Of a stretch of 64,000 nt of DNA, positions 28,571 to 37,100 are shown in pieces. This DNA is from Sporocytophaga myxococcoides DSM 11118. Lineage in GTDB: Bacteria > Bacteroidota > Bacteroidia > Cytophagales > Cytophagaceae. Both the position numbers and the translations under genes were made by a program. The stretch covers positions 372,001 to 436,000 of the forward strand of contig NZ_AUFX01000005.1 in NCBI RefSeq assembly GCF_000426725.1. The letters are read 5' to 3'. Under the pieces are notes generated by a model. The model made no database searches, was not told the origin of the DNA, and was given only the letters and a program-made list of their open reading frames with translations. Numbering within the stretch: position 1 is the stretch's first letter; each line of letters starts with the position of its first letter.

Positions 28571-29350
28571 ATGAAAAATACGAAGACCACCATTGTTGCG
28601 GGCATTGGTCTGCTTGCATTAATTTTTGCATTCAAAAATATTCCTGATCAAAAGGAATCAAAAGTAGCTTCAAAACAGAAACCTCAAAAAGCGACAGGTC
28701 AAAGTGCTTGTGAGGCAAAGAATGGAAGAGCTGCCTTGCTTGCTCATAAGGTTACATCATCAAAGTATGATTTAGGAAGTCTTTTGTCTAAAGGTGGACT
28801 AGTACCTGTTAATAGGGAAGTAGTTTCATCTGAAGATAAAAGTCACAGTGCTGTAAAGATCAAAGAGAAGGAAGGTGAAGGGGTAGTTTGGATAAAAGGA
28901 GTTAAATTTTCAAAAGGCACTATAGATGTGGATCTTAAAGGTAAAGACGTTTTACAGAAGAGCTTTATCGGAATTGCATTTCATGGAGCGGATGACAAAA
29001 CTTTTGATGGTATTTATTTCAGACCTTTTAATTTTAAAACTCCTGATTCTGTTCGGCATATTCATGCAGTTCAATATATAAGTCACCCAGATTTCCCATG
29101 GAAAAAACTAAGAGATGAAAAGAATGGACAATATGAAAAAGCCGTCACACCTGAGCCGGATCCTAATAACTGGTTTCATGCCAGAATCGAAGTGGGAGAT
29201 AAAGAGGTAAAGGTATATGTAAATAATGCGACTAAATCTTCTTTGGTGGTAAATAAATTGAATGACAGAAAAACAGGAACGATAGGTTTATGGACTGGTG
29301 AAGGTTCCGGAGGAGAATTTGCTAATCTGACCATTACTTCAAATGATTAA
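28571..29350 (+). CDS. Secreted LamG/DUF1080-like (concanavalin A-like) protein
   Basis: A 259-residue protein with an N-terminal hydrophobic segment (IVAGIGLLALIFAF) that should anchor or export it. Residues ~85-255 resemble the jelly-roll fold of LamG and DUF1080 (3-keto-disaccharide hydrolase-like) proteins: TIDVDLKGKD, SFIGIAFHGADD, DGIYFRPFNF, NNWFHARIEVGDKEVKVYV and TIGLWTGEGSGGEFANL. It may bind or process a carbohydrate released by the sulfatases. It sits between sulfatases 5 and 6 with gaps of 10 and 16 nt, so it belongs to the same operon. Catalytic function is not established. Confidence 0.7.
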   Translation: MKNTKTTIVAGIGLLALIFAFKNIPDQKESKVASKQKPQKATGQSACEAKNGRAALLAHKVTSSKYDLGSLLSKGGLVPVNREVVSSEDKSHSAVKIKEKEGEGVVWIKGVKFSKGTIDVDLKGKDVLQKSFIGIAFHGADDKTFDGIYFRPFNFKTPDSVRHIHAVQYISHPDFPWKKLRDEKNGQYEKAVTPEPDPNNWFHARIEVGDKEVKVYVNNATKSSLVVNKLNDRKTGTIGLWTGEGSGGEFANLTITSND

Positions 29351-29366
29351 TTATTAAGAGTAAAAA

Positions 29367-30932
29367 ATGATTAAAAAAGTCATATTATTTAATGTATTTA
29401 TTTTCCGGGTATTGCTGGCATCAGCAGTACCCGGAATGCTTATATCCGGAGCAGATTCAACTCTTGGAGAGAGTTCAGAAAAGAAAGCAAAATTAAATGT
29501 TTTATTGATAACAGCTGATGACCTTGACAGGAATTCTCTGGGCTGTTATGGATCTTCAGTAAAAGACATTTCTCCTAATATAGATAAGTTTGCAGAGAGA
29601 GCGCTTCGATTTAATCATGCCTTTGTAAATGCTGCTATATGTGTACCAAGTCGCGGTGTCCTTGCTACCGGGCTATATGGCCATAATAGCGGTGTTAATG
29701 GTTTTGTGAAGATGAAGGATGGCTCATCAATTCCTTTATTGATGGAGCTTTTAAGAAATGATGGTTACTACTTAGGAATACTAGGTAAAGTAGGTCATTC
29801 GACTCCCAAGAGAGATTTTAAATGGGACTATGAAAAGGATCAGCATGAATTGGGCGATGGGCGCAGTCCTCAATTGTATTATGAGAGGATCAAGGAATTT
29901 TTAACATTAAGTAAGAATAGTGAAAAGCCATTTTACCTGATGGTAAACTCTCATGATCCTCACAGACCTTATCATGTTCCGACTGAGGAATTAAAGAATG
30001 GAGCAGAGAAACCATCTAGAATTTATTCACCTGATGAAATTCAGGTTCCAGGCTTTGTTACGGATCTCCCGCAAGTACGTACAGAGATAAGCTATTATTA
30101 TAATTCTGTAAAAAGACTGGATGATACTTTTGGTAAGACTATTCAGGCACTTGAAGAGTCTGGTTTAGCCGAAAATACCTTGATCCTGTTTGTTTCTGAC
30201 AATGGTATTGCCATTCCTTTTGCAAAAGCAAATACTTATCATGCAAGTAACAGAACTCCATTTATAATATCGTGGCCTGGAGTAACTAAAAAAGGTAGTG
30301 TTAATAGTAAAGATTTTATTTCAACCATTGATTATTTACCTACAGTACTTGAAGCGGTTAATATTCCTCAATCACAAAAGACAGAAGGACGTTCTCTTGT
30401 CCCTTTGCTTAAAGGGACAAGTCAACTAGGCAGAGATAAAGTCTATACCCAGATTGATTATAAGAATGGAGGAGGTCCAACTCCTATGCGAGCAATTCAG
30501 ACAAAGCAGTATAGCTACATATTTAATGCATGGGCTGATGGAGAGCGTGTTTATGCTAATAACAATGAAGGATTGACTATGAAGGCTATGGAAGCAGCTG
30601 CAGGAACTAATGCTGCGGCCGCTGAAAGAGTTAATACATTTCGAATACGTGTACCTGAGGAATTTTATGACCTTGAAAAGGATCCTAATTGTTTAAAAAA
30701 TCTTGTTAATGATCCCAAAGTTCAGAAAGATCTTGAAGTATATAGAAAAGATCTTGAGGGATGGATGACAAAAACAAATGACCCCTTAATAAGCGTGTAC
30801 CTGAAGAGATCCTCTAAAGATAAGATGGTAGCTGAGTTTTATAAAGTATACCCGGAAGCTCAGGCTTTTGATGTTTCCAAGCCCAACTACAGTGGTAAAA
30901 AGGGAAAAGGAAAAGTTAAAGAAGATGAATAG
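29367..30932 (+). CDS. S1-family sulfatase 6, sulfamidase-like, exported
   Basis: A 521-residue sulfatase with an N-terminal signal segment. Motifs are NVLLITADDLDRNSLGCYG, formylglycine C92-V-P-S-R, GKVGHS where other sulfatases have GKWH, NSHDPHRPYH and VSDNGIAIPFAK. This pattern is closest to heparan N-sulfatase (sulfamidase)-like enzymes among those I know, hence a possible N- or O-sulfatase. A C-terminal Lys-rich tail (KGKGKVKEDE) is unusual. Met and Cys content is normal here, unlike sulfatases 3, 4 and 10. Confidence 0.87.
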   Translation: MIKKVILFNVFIFRVLLASAVPGMLISGADSTLGESSEKKAKLNVLLITADDLDRNSLGCYGSSVKDISPNIDKFAERALRFNHAFVNAAICVPSRGVLATGLYGHNSGVNGFVKMKDGSSIPLLMELLRNDGYYLGILGKVGHSTPKRDFKWDYEKDQHELGDGRSPQLYYERIKEFLTLSKNSEKPFYLMVNSHDPHRPYHVPTEELKNGAEKPSRIYSPDEIQVPGFVTDLPQVRTEISYYYNSVKRLDDTFGKTIQALEESGLAENTLILFVSDNGIAIPFAKANTYHASNRTPFIISWPGVTKKGSVNSKDFISTIDYLPTVLEAVNIPQSQKTEGRSLVPLLKGTSQLGRDKVYTQIDYKNGGGPTPMRAIQTKQYSYIFNAWADGERVYANNNEGLTMKAMEAAAGTNAAAAERVNTFRIRVPEEFYDLEKDPNCLKNLVNDPKVQKDLEVYRKDLEGWMTKTNDPLISVYLKRSSKDKMVAEFYKVYPEAQAFDVSKPNYSGKKGKGKVKEDE

Positions 30933-31286
30933 CATTTCACAGATAATTCTAACTCTACTTTATTATAAGTACAAAGTCATGAATCTGAGAGGGAGAGTTT
31001 TAATAATGGTGTAACTCTCTGTGTATCTCTGTGGCTTCTCCGTGTTTCTTTGTGTAATTAATAATCGTGTCCTTGAATAAACTTTCAGTTAAACAAATTT
31101 AGGTGTATTGTAACCAACTATATTGTTTTTTACTTGGAAACTTAAAGTCTACTAATTTACTTTGTCTATAGAACTACTAGAGTATATAATGTTGTAAACT
31201 AATTATCTGTTTTCTAGCGTGTTGTAGTTTGTGGTAATTTATCCGAAAAGCAACATTCCTTTTATGAATCACCAAATATTATTATA
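30933..31286 (+). other. 354-bp intergenic gap with a degenerate repeat
   Basis: No gene is visible. Positions 31013-31055 hold a pyrimidine-rich tract with repeated CTCTGTG / TCTTTGTG units. A possible promoter is at 31134-31164. The gap suggests a transcriptional break before the FGE gene. Confidence 0.5.
31134..31164 (+). promoter_or_regulatory. Weak candidate promoter for the FGE-sulfatase 7 unit
   Basis: TTG at 31135, a 20-nt spacer and TTACTTTG at 31157-31164, one mismatch from TAnnTTTG. It would leave a leader of about 115 nt before the FGE ATG. Confidence 0.3.
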
Positions 31287-32324
31287 ATGAATACATACAG
31301 AACCATACTTCCCTTTTTACTCCTCCTTCTATTTTCTGCTTGCCAGAATGGTAATACACAAAAGAAAGATGTTCAGATCGAGCAACAAAAATCCTCTCAG
31401 ATAAAGGCTGAATCAAAAATGGTTTGGATACCTGGAGGTAAGTTTAATATGGGCTCTGATAACCCTGATTTTCCTGATGCTCAGCCTTTGCATGAAGTAA
31501 CAGTAGATGGATTTTACATGGACGAACATGAAGTTACAAATGCTGAGTTTGCAAAGTTTGTCGAAGCCACACATTATGTAACTGTTGCTGAACAACCTTT
31601 AAATCCCAAAGATTATCCTGGTGTTCCTTCTGATCAGCTGGTTCCAGGATCAGCAGTATTTACGCCTCCAAACGGACAAGTACACCTGGATGATGCATTG
31701 CAGTGGTGGACATATGTTCACGGTGCAACCTGGAATCATCCTTTCGGTCCATCATCTTCTATTAAAGGAAAGGAAAATGAACCTGTTGTTCATGTTTGCT
31801 ATGAAGATGCTGTAGCATATGCAAAATGGGCAGGAAAGAGACTACCAACTGAAGCAGAGTGGGAATTCGCAGCACAAGGAGGAAAAGGTAATAATAAATT
31901 TTATTGGGGTAATGAATTAAAACCAAATGGAAAATGGAAAGCCAATATTTATCAAGGAAGCTTTCCTGATAACAATACCCTTGAAGATGGCTATGCCGGT
32001 GTCGCACCAGTGAAGACTTTTCCTGCAAATCCATATGGTTTATATGACATGGAGGGAAATGTTTGGGAGTGGTGCAGTGATTACTATCGCCCTGATTATT
32101 TTGGAAAGAGTCCTAAAGTAAATCCTAAAGGACCTGAGGATAGCTTTGATCCTGATGAACCAACAGCAGTTAAACGTGTTCAAAAAGGAGGTTCATTTCT
32201 ATGCAGTGATCAGTATTGCATAAGATATAAAAGCGGTAGCAGAGGCAAAGGAGAGATTACAAGTGCTTCTAATAATCTTGGCTTCAGATGCGTGAAAGAT
32301 AAGACTGCAGCAGATAAAAATTAA
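31287..32324 (+). CDS. Formylglycine-generating enzyme (FGE/SUMF1 family), predicted lipoprotein
   Basis: FGE oxidises the motif Cys of sulfatases to formylglycine using O2 and copper. The 345-residue protein has the family core (WIPGGKFNMGSD, EVTNAEFAKFVEAT, LPTEAEWEFAAQGG, EGNVWEWCSDYY, KGGSFLCSDQYCIRY, NNLGFRC). The two active-site cysteines that bind copper are conserved as C306 and C311 with the correct spacing, so it should be a true enzyme and not a structural relative. The N-terminus MNTYRTILPFLLLLLFSAC is a lipoprotein signal with a lipobox-like FSAC, placing it outside the cytoplasm. It is followed by sulfatase 7 at 18 nt. It is the only maturation enzyme in the locus. Confidence 0.88.
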   Translation: MNTYRTILPFLLLLLFSACQNGNTQKKDVQIEQQKSSQIKAESKMVWIPGGKFNMGSDNPDFPDAQPLHEVTVDGFYMDEHEVTNAEFAKFVEATHYVTVAEQPLNPKDYPGVPSDQLVPGSAVFTPPNGQVHLDDALQWWTYVHGATWNHPFGPSSSIKGKENEPVVHVCYEDAVAYAKWAGKRLPTEAEWEFAAQGGKGNNKFYWGNELKPNGKWKANIYQGSFPDNNTLEDGYAGVAPVKTFPANPYGLYDMEGNVWEWCSDYYRPDYFGKSPKVNPKGPEDSFDPDEPTAVKRVQKGGSFLCSDQYCIRYKSGSRGKGEITSASNNLGFRCVKDKTAADKN

Positions 32325-32342
32325 TCAATTAGTTTGTTAAAT

Positions 32343-33773
32343 ATGAGTAGAGTTAATATAGGCTTAATTTTTACAATTTTAAGTTTATTATCAAATGCCC
32401 TATTTGCAGGGCCTGGAAAAAAGGAAAAGCAAAATCAACCAAACATATTATTCATTTTATCAGATGACCATAGCGTACCTTTCCTGGGATGCTATGGTTA
32501 TCCAATAAAAACTCCTAACCTGGATAAACTTGCCAAAGAAGGTATACTATATAAAAGGGCTAATACAACAGCACCTCAATGTGTACTTTCAAGAGCAGCG
32601 ATCATGACTGGAAGATCCACACTCGATATTCGTATGACGCGCTTTACTGCACCATTATCTGCAGATTTTGTTTCATATCCTGAATTATTAAGAAAGGGTG
32701 GTTATTACACAGGTATATCCGGAAGAAACTTTCATTTAAATGGAGCAAGAAATACAGCAGTATCAGATGAAGTGTTTGATAAATATAACCTGGAGACTTT
32801 TAAGAATCGTGTTGATTATTTAAAGACTACGGGAAATATTGATAGTATTTATTATCAGTATAATGACTTTCTTAATAAAGTTCCTAAAGGAAAGCCATTT
32901 TTTCTTCAGCTGGGCTATACAGATCCTCACAGAATTTTTAATGCTAAAGAGTTCGAACCAGATCCCGATACTATTAAAGTGCCTGAAGGATGGCCTGATA
33001 CCAAGCTGTTAAGGAAAGACTTCGCCGGATACCTTGGAGAAATTCAGCGTCTTGATCACGAAGTAGGAAAAGTTTTTGAAGAACTAAAAAGGAGAGGACT
33101 GGATAAGAAGACATTGGTTGTATTTATGGGGGACAACGGTGGAGCACTTGTCAGGGGGAAAGGTACATTGTACAATACAGGTTTAAATATTCCTTTGATC
33201 ATGCGTCATCCTGACCTTATTAAACCAGGACAGGTAAGCAATATCTTAGTGTCAGGTGAAGATATTGCTCCGACTATCTTACAAGTTGCAGGCATTGCAG
33301 CACCAAAAGAATTTACTGGAGTGAGTGTTGCTCCTTCATTCCAAGGCAAGCCTTTCCAGGCACATGAATACATTTATGCTGTTAGAGGTGCTCATGGTTC
33401 AGGCCTTCCGACTAATACTGCCCACTTCGACCTTGGCAGGACAATCATTTCTGATAGATATAAATTGATCTACAATGCATTATGGCAATTGCCTTATTAT
33501 CCTGTAGATTTCTCCGGTCAGCCTTTCTGGCTTGAGCTTCAGCAACTTCATAATGAAGGGAAGCTGGAAGAAAAATGGGATAAACTTTTATTCTCAGAGA
33601 GGAGATCAATGTTTGAGCTTTTTGATGAGCAGGCTGATCCGAATGAGTTCAACAATCTGGCAGGAAAGCCTGAGTATAAAGAAATCGAAGAAAAACTTAA
33701 AGGCAAACTTCAGGAGTGGATGATCCTTAATGAAGATTATCTTCCTCTGCCAGTAGCACCGAGACCTAAATAA
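32343..33773 (+). CDS. S1-family sulfatase 7 with non-canonical CVLSR motif, exported
   Basis: A 476-residue sulfatase fold protein. Start is the ATG at 32343, preceded in frame by a TTG at 32334; signal peptide ends near NALFAG. Motifs include NILFILSDDHSVPFLGCYG, TPNLDKLAKEG, GYTDPHR and FMGDNGGALVRGKG. The formylglycine site reads C80-V-L-S-R: the Pro of the C-x-P/A-x-R consensus is Leu. The GKWH element is also altered (SGRNFH). It lies directly downstream of the FGE gene. Either it is matured despite the change, or it is unmodified and has another function. Confidence 0.85.
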   Translation: MSRVNIGLIFTILSLLSNALFAGPGKKEKQNQPNILFILSDDHSVPFLGCYGYPIKTPNLDKLAKEGILYKRANTTAPQCVLSRAAIMTGRSTLDIRMTRFTAPLSADFVSYPELLRKGGYYTGISGRNFHLNGARNTAVSDEVFDKYNLETFKNRVDYLKTTGNIDSIYYQYNDFLNKVPKGKPFFLQLGYTDPHRIFNAKEFEPDPDTIKVPEGWPDTKLLRKDFAGYLGEIQRLDHEVGKVFEELKRRGLDKKTLVVFMGDNGGALVRGKGTLYNTGLNIPLIMRHPDLIKPGQVSNILVSGEDIAPTILQVAGIAAPKEFTGVSVAPSFQGKPFQAHEYIYAVRGAHGSGLPTNTAHFDLGRTIISDRYKLIYNALWQLPYYPVDFSGQPFWLELQQLHNEGKLEEKWDKLLFSERRSMFELFDEQADPNEFNNLAGKPEYKEIEEKLKGKLQEWMILNEDYLPLPVAPRPK

Positions 33774-33808
33774 GTTGTAAGTTATAAGTAGTAAGTTTTA
33801 AGTTAAAA
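33772..33808. repeat. TAAGTTTTAAG-type intergenic repeat
   Basis: Five imperfect tandem copies of AAGTTnTAAG-like units begin at the stop codon of sulfatase 7. Same family as 36893-36943 and 57651-57684. Confidence 0.5.
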
Positions 33809-33828
33809 GGAGAGCATAAAACTAATTC

Positions 33829-33851
33829 GTAGAGACGCCATGTGGCGTCTC
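33829..33851. repeat. GTAGAGACGCCA palindromic repeat, copy 1
   Basis: GAGACGCCA-TG-TGGCGTCTC, a 9-bp stem preceded by GTA. Downstream sequence CTGTCCATCAAGCAGG resembles that after copy 2 at 36967, so the repeated unit is about 45 bp. The rest of the 230-bp gap to 34003 shows no gene. Confidence 0.6.
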
Positions 33852-34003
33852 CCTGTCCATCAAGCAGGTATTTAATGTATATGATGTTTCCAAGCCTAGA
33901 AGGGTATTTTATGTTAGCATAGGTAGCCTTATGTTTTAAAGCATAGAAGGAAATATTTAATAATAATTTTATAAAATATTATCATAGATACAATAATCAC
34001 ATA

Positions 34004-35398
34004 ATGAGTTTGAGTACATTAAAGAAAGCGATTGTTTTTGTTATCGCAATAGTATCAATTTTTAATCACAATATAAGTCAGGCACAGACTGCTCGTAAGT
34101 ATAACGTATTGTTCATTGCTGTGGATGATATGAATGATTGGATAGGGCCGTTTGGAGGTTATAAAGGAATTATTACGCCCAACCTGGATAAGCTGGCCAA
34201 ATCAGGAGTGAGATTTGAAAAAGCATATTGTTCTGCTCCGGCTTGTAATCCTTCCAGAGCTAGTTTACTTACAGGGGTTCGACCTGCTACTTCAGGTGTC
34301 TATCACAATGATCAGCCATGGAGGCCAGTATTAAAAGATGCAGTGACCCTTCCTCAGTATTTTACAGCGAATGGTTATGAAGTGGAAGCAGGTGGGAAAA
34401 TTTATCATAACAGTTATAATGATGATGCTTCATGGCCGATATATCATGGTGTTCCCAAAGATCCGGAGCCGGCTTCAACACCTGTCAACGGGAAATCAAA
34501 TTTTGACTGGAGTCCTGTGAATGTTAAGGATGAAGATATGGGTGATTATAAAACTGTTTCCAAAGGAATTGATTTTCTTGAGAGAAATCATGACAAGCCT
34601 TTCTTTCTGGCAATAGGTTTTACAAGACCTCACCTACCATGGTATGTTCCTCAAAAGTATTTTGATTTATATCCATTGGATAAAATTACTTTGCCTCCTG
34701 TTACAAAAAATGATTTGTCTGATGTCCCTGCGGCAGGAGTGAAGATAGCAAAGCCGGAAGGGGATCATAAGTTTATAGTTGAATCTGATCAATGGAAAAA
34801 AGCAATTCAGGGTTATCTCGCAAGCAATACTTTTGCCGATGGCCAAATAGGCAGGTTAGTAGATGCTCTGAATAAGAGTAAGTATAAAGATAATACGATT
34901 ATCGTACTTTTTGGTGATCATGGATGGCACTTGGGAGAGAAGGAACATTGGAGGAAGTTTGCTCTTTGGGAAGAAGCTACAAGGGTTCCATTTATTATCA
35001 TAGCTCCAGGTATTACAAAAGCTAATACTGCAGTTAACCGAACTGTAAGCTTAATGGACATTTATCCTACATTAATAGACCTATGTAAATTGCCCGCAAA
35101 ATCAGGTTTGGAAGGGAATAGCATAGTGCCTCTGCTAAAGAATCCTGAATCATCATGGAATCATCCTTCTGTTACTACACATGGCTTGGGAAATCATTCT
35201 GTACGAAATGAGAGATATAGATATATCGTTTATGAAGACGGCGCAGAGGAATTATATGATCATGATACGGATCCTCAGGAGTGGAAGAATCTTGCCAATG
35301 ATCCGAAGTATGCAAGTGTTAAAAAGGAACTGATAGTTTTTTTGCCAAAGATTAATGCTCCCAATGCACCTAGGCACAAAGGCGGAGGGAAGGAATAA
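34004..35398 (+). CDS. S1-family sulfatase 8, iduronate-sulfatase-like, exported
   Basis: A 464-residue sulfatase; signal peptide ends near ISQAQ (residue 28). Motifs NVLFIAVDDMNDWIGPFGG, formylglycine C81-N-P-S-R, GGKIYHN, FTRPHLPWYVPQKYFDLY and LFGDHGWHLGEKEHWRKF match the iduronate-2-sulfatase-like group. It is the same group as sulfatase 5, with which it shares the GKIYH element. It is followed at 20 nt by sulfatase 9. Substrate not established. Confidence 0.88.
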   Translation: MSLSTLKKAIVFVIAIVSIFNHNISQAQTARKYNVLFIAVDDMNDWIGPFGGYKGIITPNLDKLAKSGVRFEKAYCSAPACNPSRASLLTGVRPATSGVYHNDQPWRPVLKDAVTLPQYFTANGYEVEAGGKIYHNSYNDDASWPIYHGVPKDPEPASTPVNGKSNFDWSPVNVKDEDMGDYKTVSKGIDFLERNHDKPFFLAIGFTRPHLPWYVPQKYFDLYPLDKITLPPVTKNDLSDVPAAGVKIAKPEGDHKFIVESDQWKKAIQGYLASNTFADGQIGRLVDALNKSKYKDNTIIVLFGDHGWHLGEKEHWRKFALWEEATRVPFIIIAPGITKANTAVNRTVSLMDIYPTLIDLCKLPAKSGLEGNSIVPLLKNPESSWNHPSVTTHGLGNHSVRNERYRYIVYEDGAEELYDHDTDPQEWKNLANDPKYASVKKELIVFLPKINAPNAPRHKGGGKE

Positions 35399-35418
35399 TT
35401 AGTTTTAAAAATAATAAA

Positions 35419-36888
35419 ATGAAAAAGATATACTTATTTTCACTCCTGGCGCTCAACCTGACTTTTGGAAAGGCTAATGCACAGTCAAATGTAAAGAGTA
35501 CTAAACCCAATATCATCTTTATTTATACAGATGATCAAAGATATGATGCTTTAAGTGTTGTTCAGGATGAACAAGGCGCTAAAGCTCGTTTTCCATGGTT
35601 TAAAACACCCAACTTAGATAGAATTGCGAATGAAGGCGTGCGTTTTAGAAATGCATTTGTAATCAATTCTCTGTGTTCTCCAAGCAGATCTGCACTACTC
35701 ACAGGAAGGTATAACCATTTAAATGGAATCGCCAATAATCATACAAACTTCAAAGATACTCTGGAAACATATCCGGTATTGTTGCAGAAGGTTGGTTATA
35801 AAACAGCATTTTTTGGTAAATGGCATATGGGAAAAGAAACAGGCAAGAGACCTGGATTTGATTACTCTGTAAGCTTCATTGGACAGGGACAATATTTCGA
35901 TTGTCCTCTTGAAGTAAATGGTGTTAGCAAACCTACAGTAGGTTGGGTTGATGATGTAACAACAGACTTTGCTCTTGATTTTATTAAAGGAAATAAAGAA
36001 AAATCATTTGCACTAGTACTCGCTTATAAGTCTGGCCATGGACCTTTTCAGCCTCCTGTAAGACATACCAATACTTATGCAGATGTTGAATTGATAAAGC
36101 CAGCCAATGAACATTTAGAGACTCCATATAAAAACAAGATTGAGTCGAAAAGAAAAAATACGAACATTACTCAGAACAAGAGTACATCATGGACAGATAA
36201 TAATGAGAAGACAATCAGAGGATACTTCGGGTCTTTAAAAGGTATTGATGAAAATGTAGGAAGAATCCTTAATATCTTGGATTCATTGAAGCTAACCGAG
36301 AATACTGTTGTAATCTTTTCAAGTGATAATGGCTTTTTCTTCGGAGAGCATGGATTAGGAGATAAACGTGCTGCTTATGAAGAATCTATGAGAATTCCTC
36401 TTCTGGTTCGCTACCCGGCAAGGTTTCCTAAAGGCAAGACAATTGATAAACTAGTGTTGAATCTTGATCAACCTCCGTCTATTCTTGAGTTAGCAGGTGT
36501 CAGCGCTCCTAAATCTTATCAGGGAAAGAGCTGGGTATCGCTTATAGAAAATAAAGCTAAAGACTGGAGAACATCTTTTCTTTATGAATACTTCTATGAA
36601 GATGGTACTACAACTCCAACAATCAAAGCTGTTCGCACAGAGACAAGCAAGCTTATTGTTTATCCTGGGCAGGATGATTGGACAGAGCTGTTTGATCTGA
36701 CTAAAGATCCAACAGAATCAGATAATCTTATTAATAAAAAAGAAGCATCAAAGCTTAAAGAACAGCTTCAGCAAGAGTTATCAAGACAGGAGAAGGCCTC
36801 TGGTTATGTAATACCAACTTATGCAGATGAAAGACCTCTGGATAAGGATGGTAAGTATATTCCTCCAAAACCAATGGACGTGCAATAG
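35419..36888 (+). CDS. S1-family sulfatase 9, glucosamine-6-sulfatase-like, exported
   Basis: A 489-residue sulfatase with a clean signal peptide (MKKIYLFSLLALNLTFGKANAQ region). Motifs are NIIFIYTDDQRYDAL, formylglycine C86-S-P-S-R, FFGKWHMGKETGKRPGFD and FSSDNGFFFGEHGLGDKRAAYEE split over the fold. The DQR after the metal Asp pair and the FFGEHG element recall N-acetylglucosamine-6-sulfatase-like enzymes. It may share a transcript with sulfatase 8. The C-terminus is followed by repeats and then sulfatase 10. Confidence 0.88.
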   Translation: MKKIYLFSLLALNLTFGKANAQSNVKSTKPNIIFIYTDDQRYDALSVVQDEQGAKARFPWFKTPNLDRIANEGVRFRNAFVINSLCSPSRSALLTGRYNHLNGIANNHTNFKDTLETYPVLLQKVGYKTAFFGKWHMGKETGKRPGFDYSVSFIGQGQYFDCPLEVNGVSKPTVGWVDDVTTDFALDFIKGNKEKSFALVLAYKSGHGPFQPPVRHTNTYADVELIKPANEHLETPYKNKIESKRKNTNITQNKSTSWTDNNEKTIRGYFGSLKGIDENVGRILNILDSLKLTENTVVIFSSDNGFFFGEHGLGDKRAAYEESMRIPLLVRYPARFPKGKTIDKLVLNLDQPPSILELAGVSAPKSYQGKSWVSLIENKAKDWRTSFLYEYFYEDGTTTPTIKAVRTETSKLIVYPGQDDWTELFDLTKDPTESDNLINKKEASKLKEQLQQELSRQEKASGYVIPTYADERPLDKDGKYIPPKPMDVQ

Positions 36889-36892
36889 GGGA

Positions 36893-36943
36893 GTTATAAG
36901 TTTTAAGTCGTAAGTTTTAAGTTAAAAGCTAAAGGCTTAAAGT
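36893..36943. repeat. TAAGTTTTAAG-type intergenic repeat
   Basis: Tandem imperfect AAGTTTTAAG / AAGCTAAAGGCTTAAAG units just after sulfatase 9, as after sulfatase 7. Confidence 0.5.
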
Positions 36944-36966
36944 GAAATAATTGTAGGCTCCCCCTT

Positions 36967-36991
36967 GTAGAGACGCCATGCATGGCGTCTC
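36967..36991. repeat. GTAGAGACGCCA palindromic repeat, copy 2
   Basis: GAGACGCCATG followed directly by its exact reverse complement CATGGCGTCTC (22-bp perfect palindrome), preceded by GTA and flanked by CCTTGT and ACAAGG. Copy 1 is at 33829. No other feature is visible in the 212-bp gap to 37100. Confidence 0.6.
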
Positions 36992-37100
36992 TCTATCCAC
37001 AAGGCAGGGTTTGTTGATGTATAAAGTCTTCTCAGAAAGACTTTGATTCGGGTTATATGTCACCATTTCATTTTTGGAAACTTAAAAATCAACCAATTAT

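Noticed and set aside
31013-31055. CTCTGTG-rich tract as a small RNA or gene
   Set aside because: Low-complexity repeated units without a promoter, stem-loop or coding pattern.
31134-37086. Identical 13-mer TTGGAAACTTAAA at 31134 and 37074, upstream of FGE and sulfatase 10
   Set aside because: In AT-rich DNA of this length a few identical 13-mers are expected by chance, and only the first is placed suitably for a promoter.
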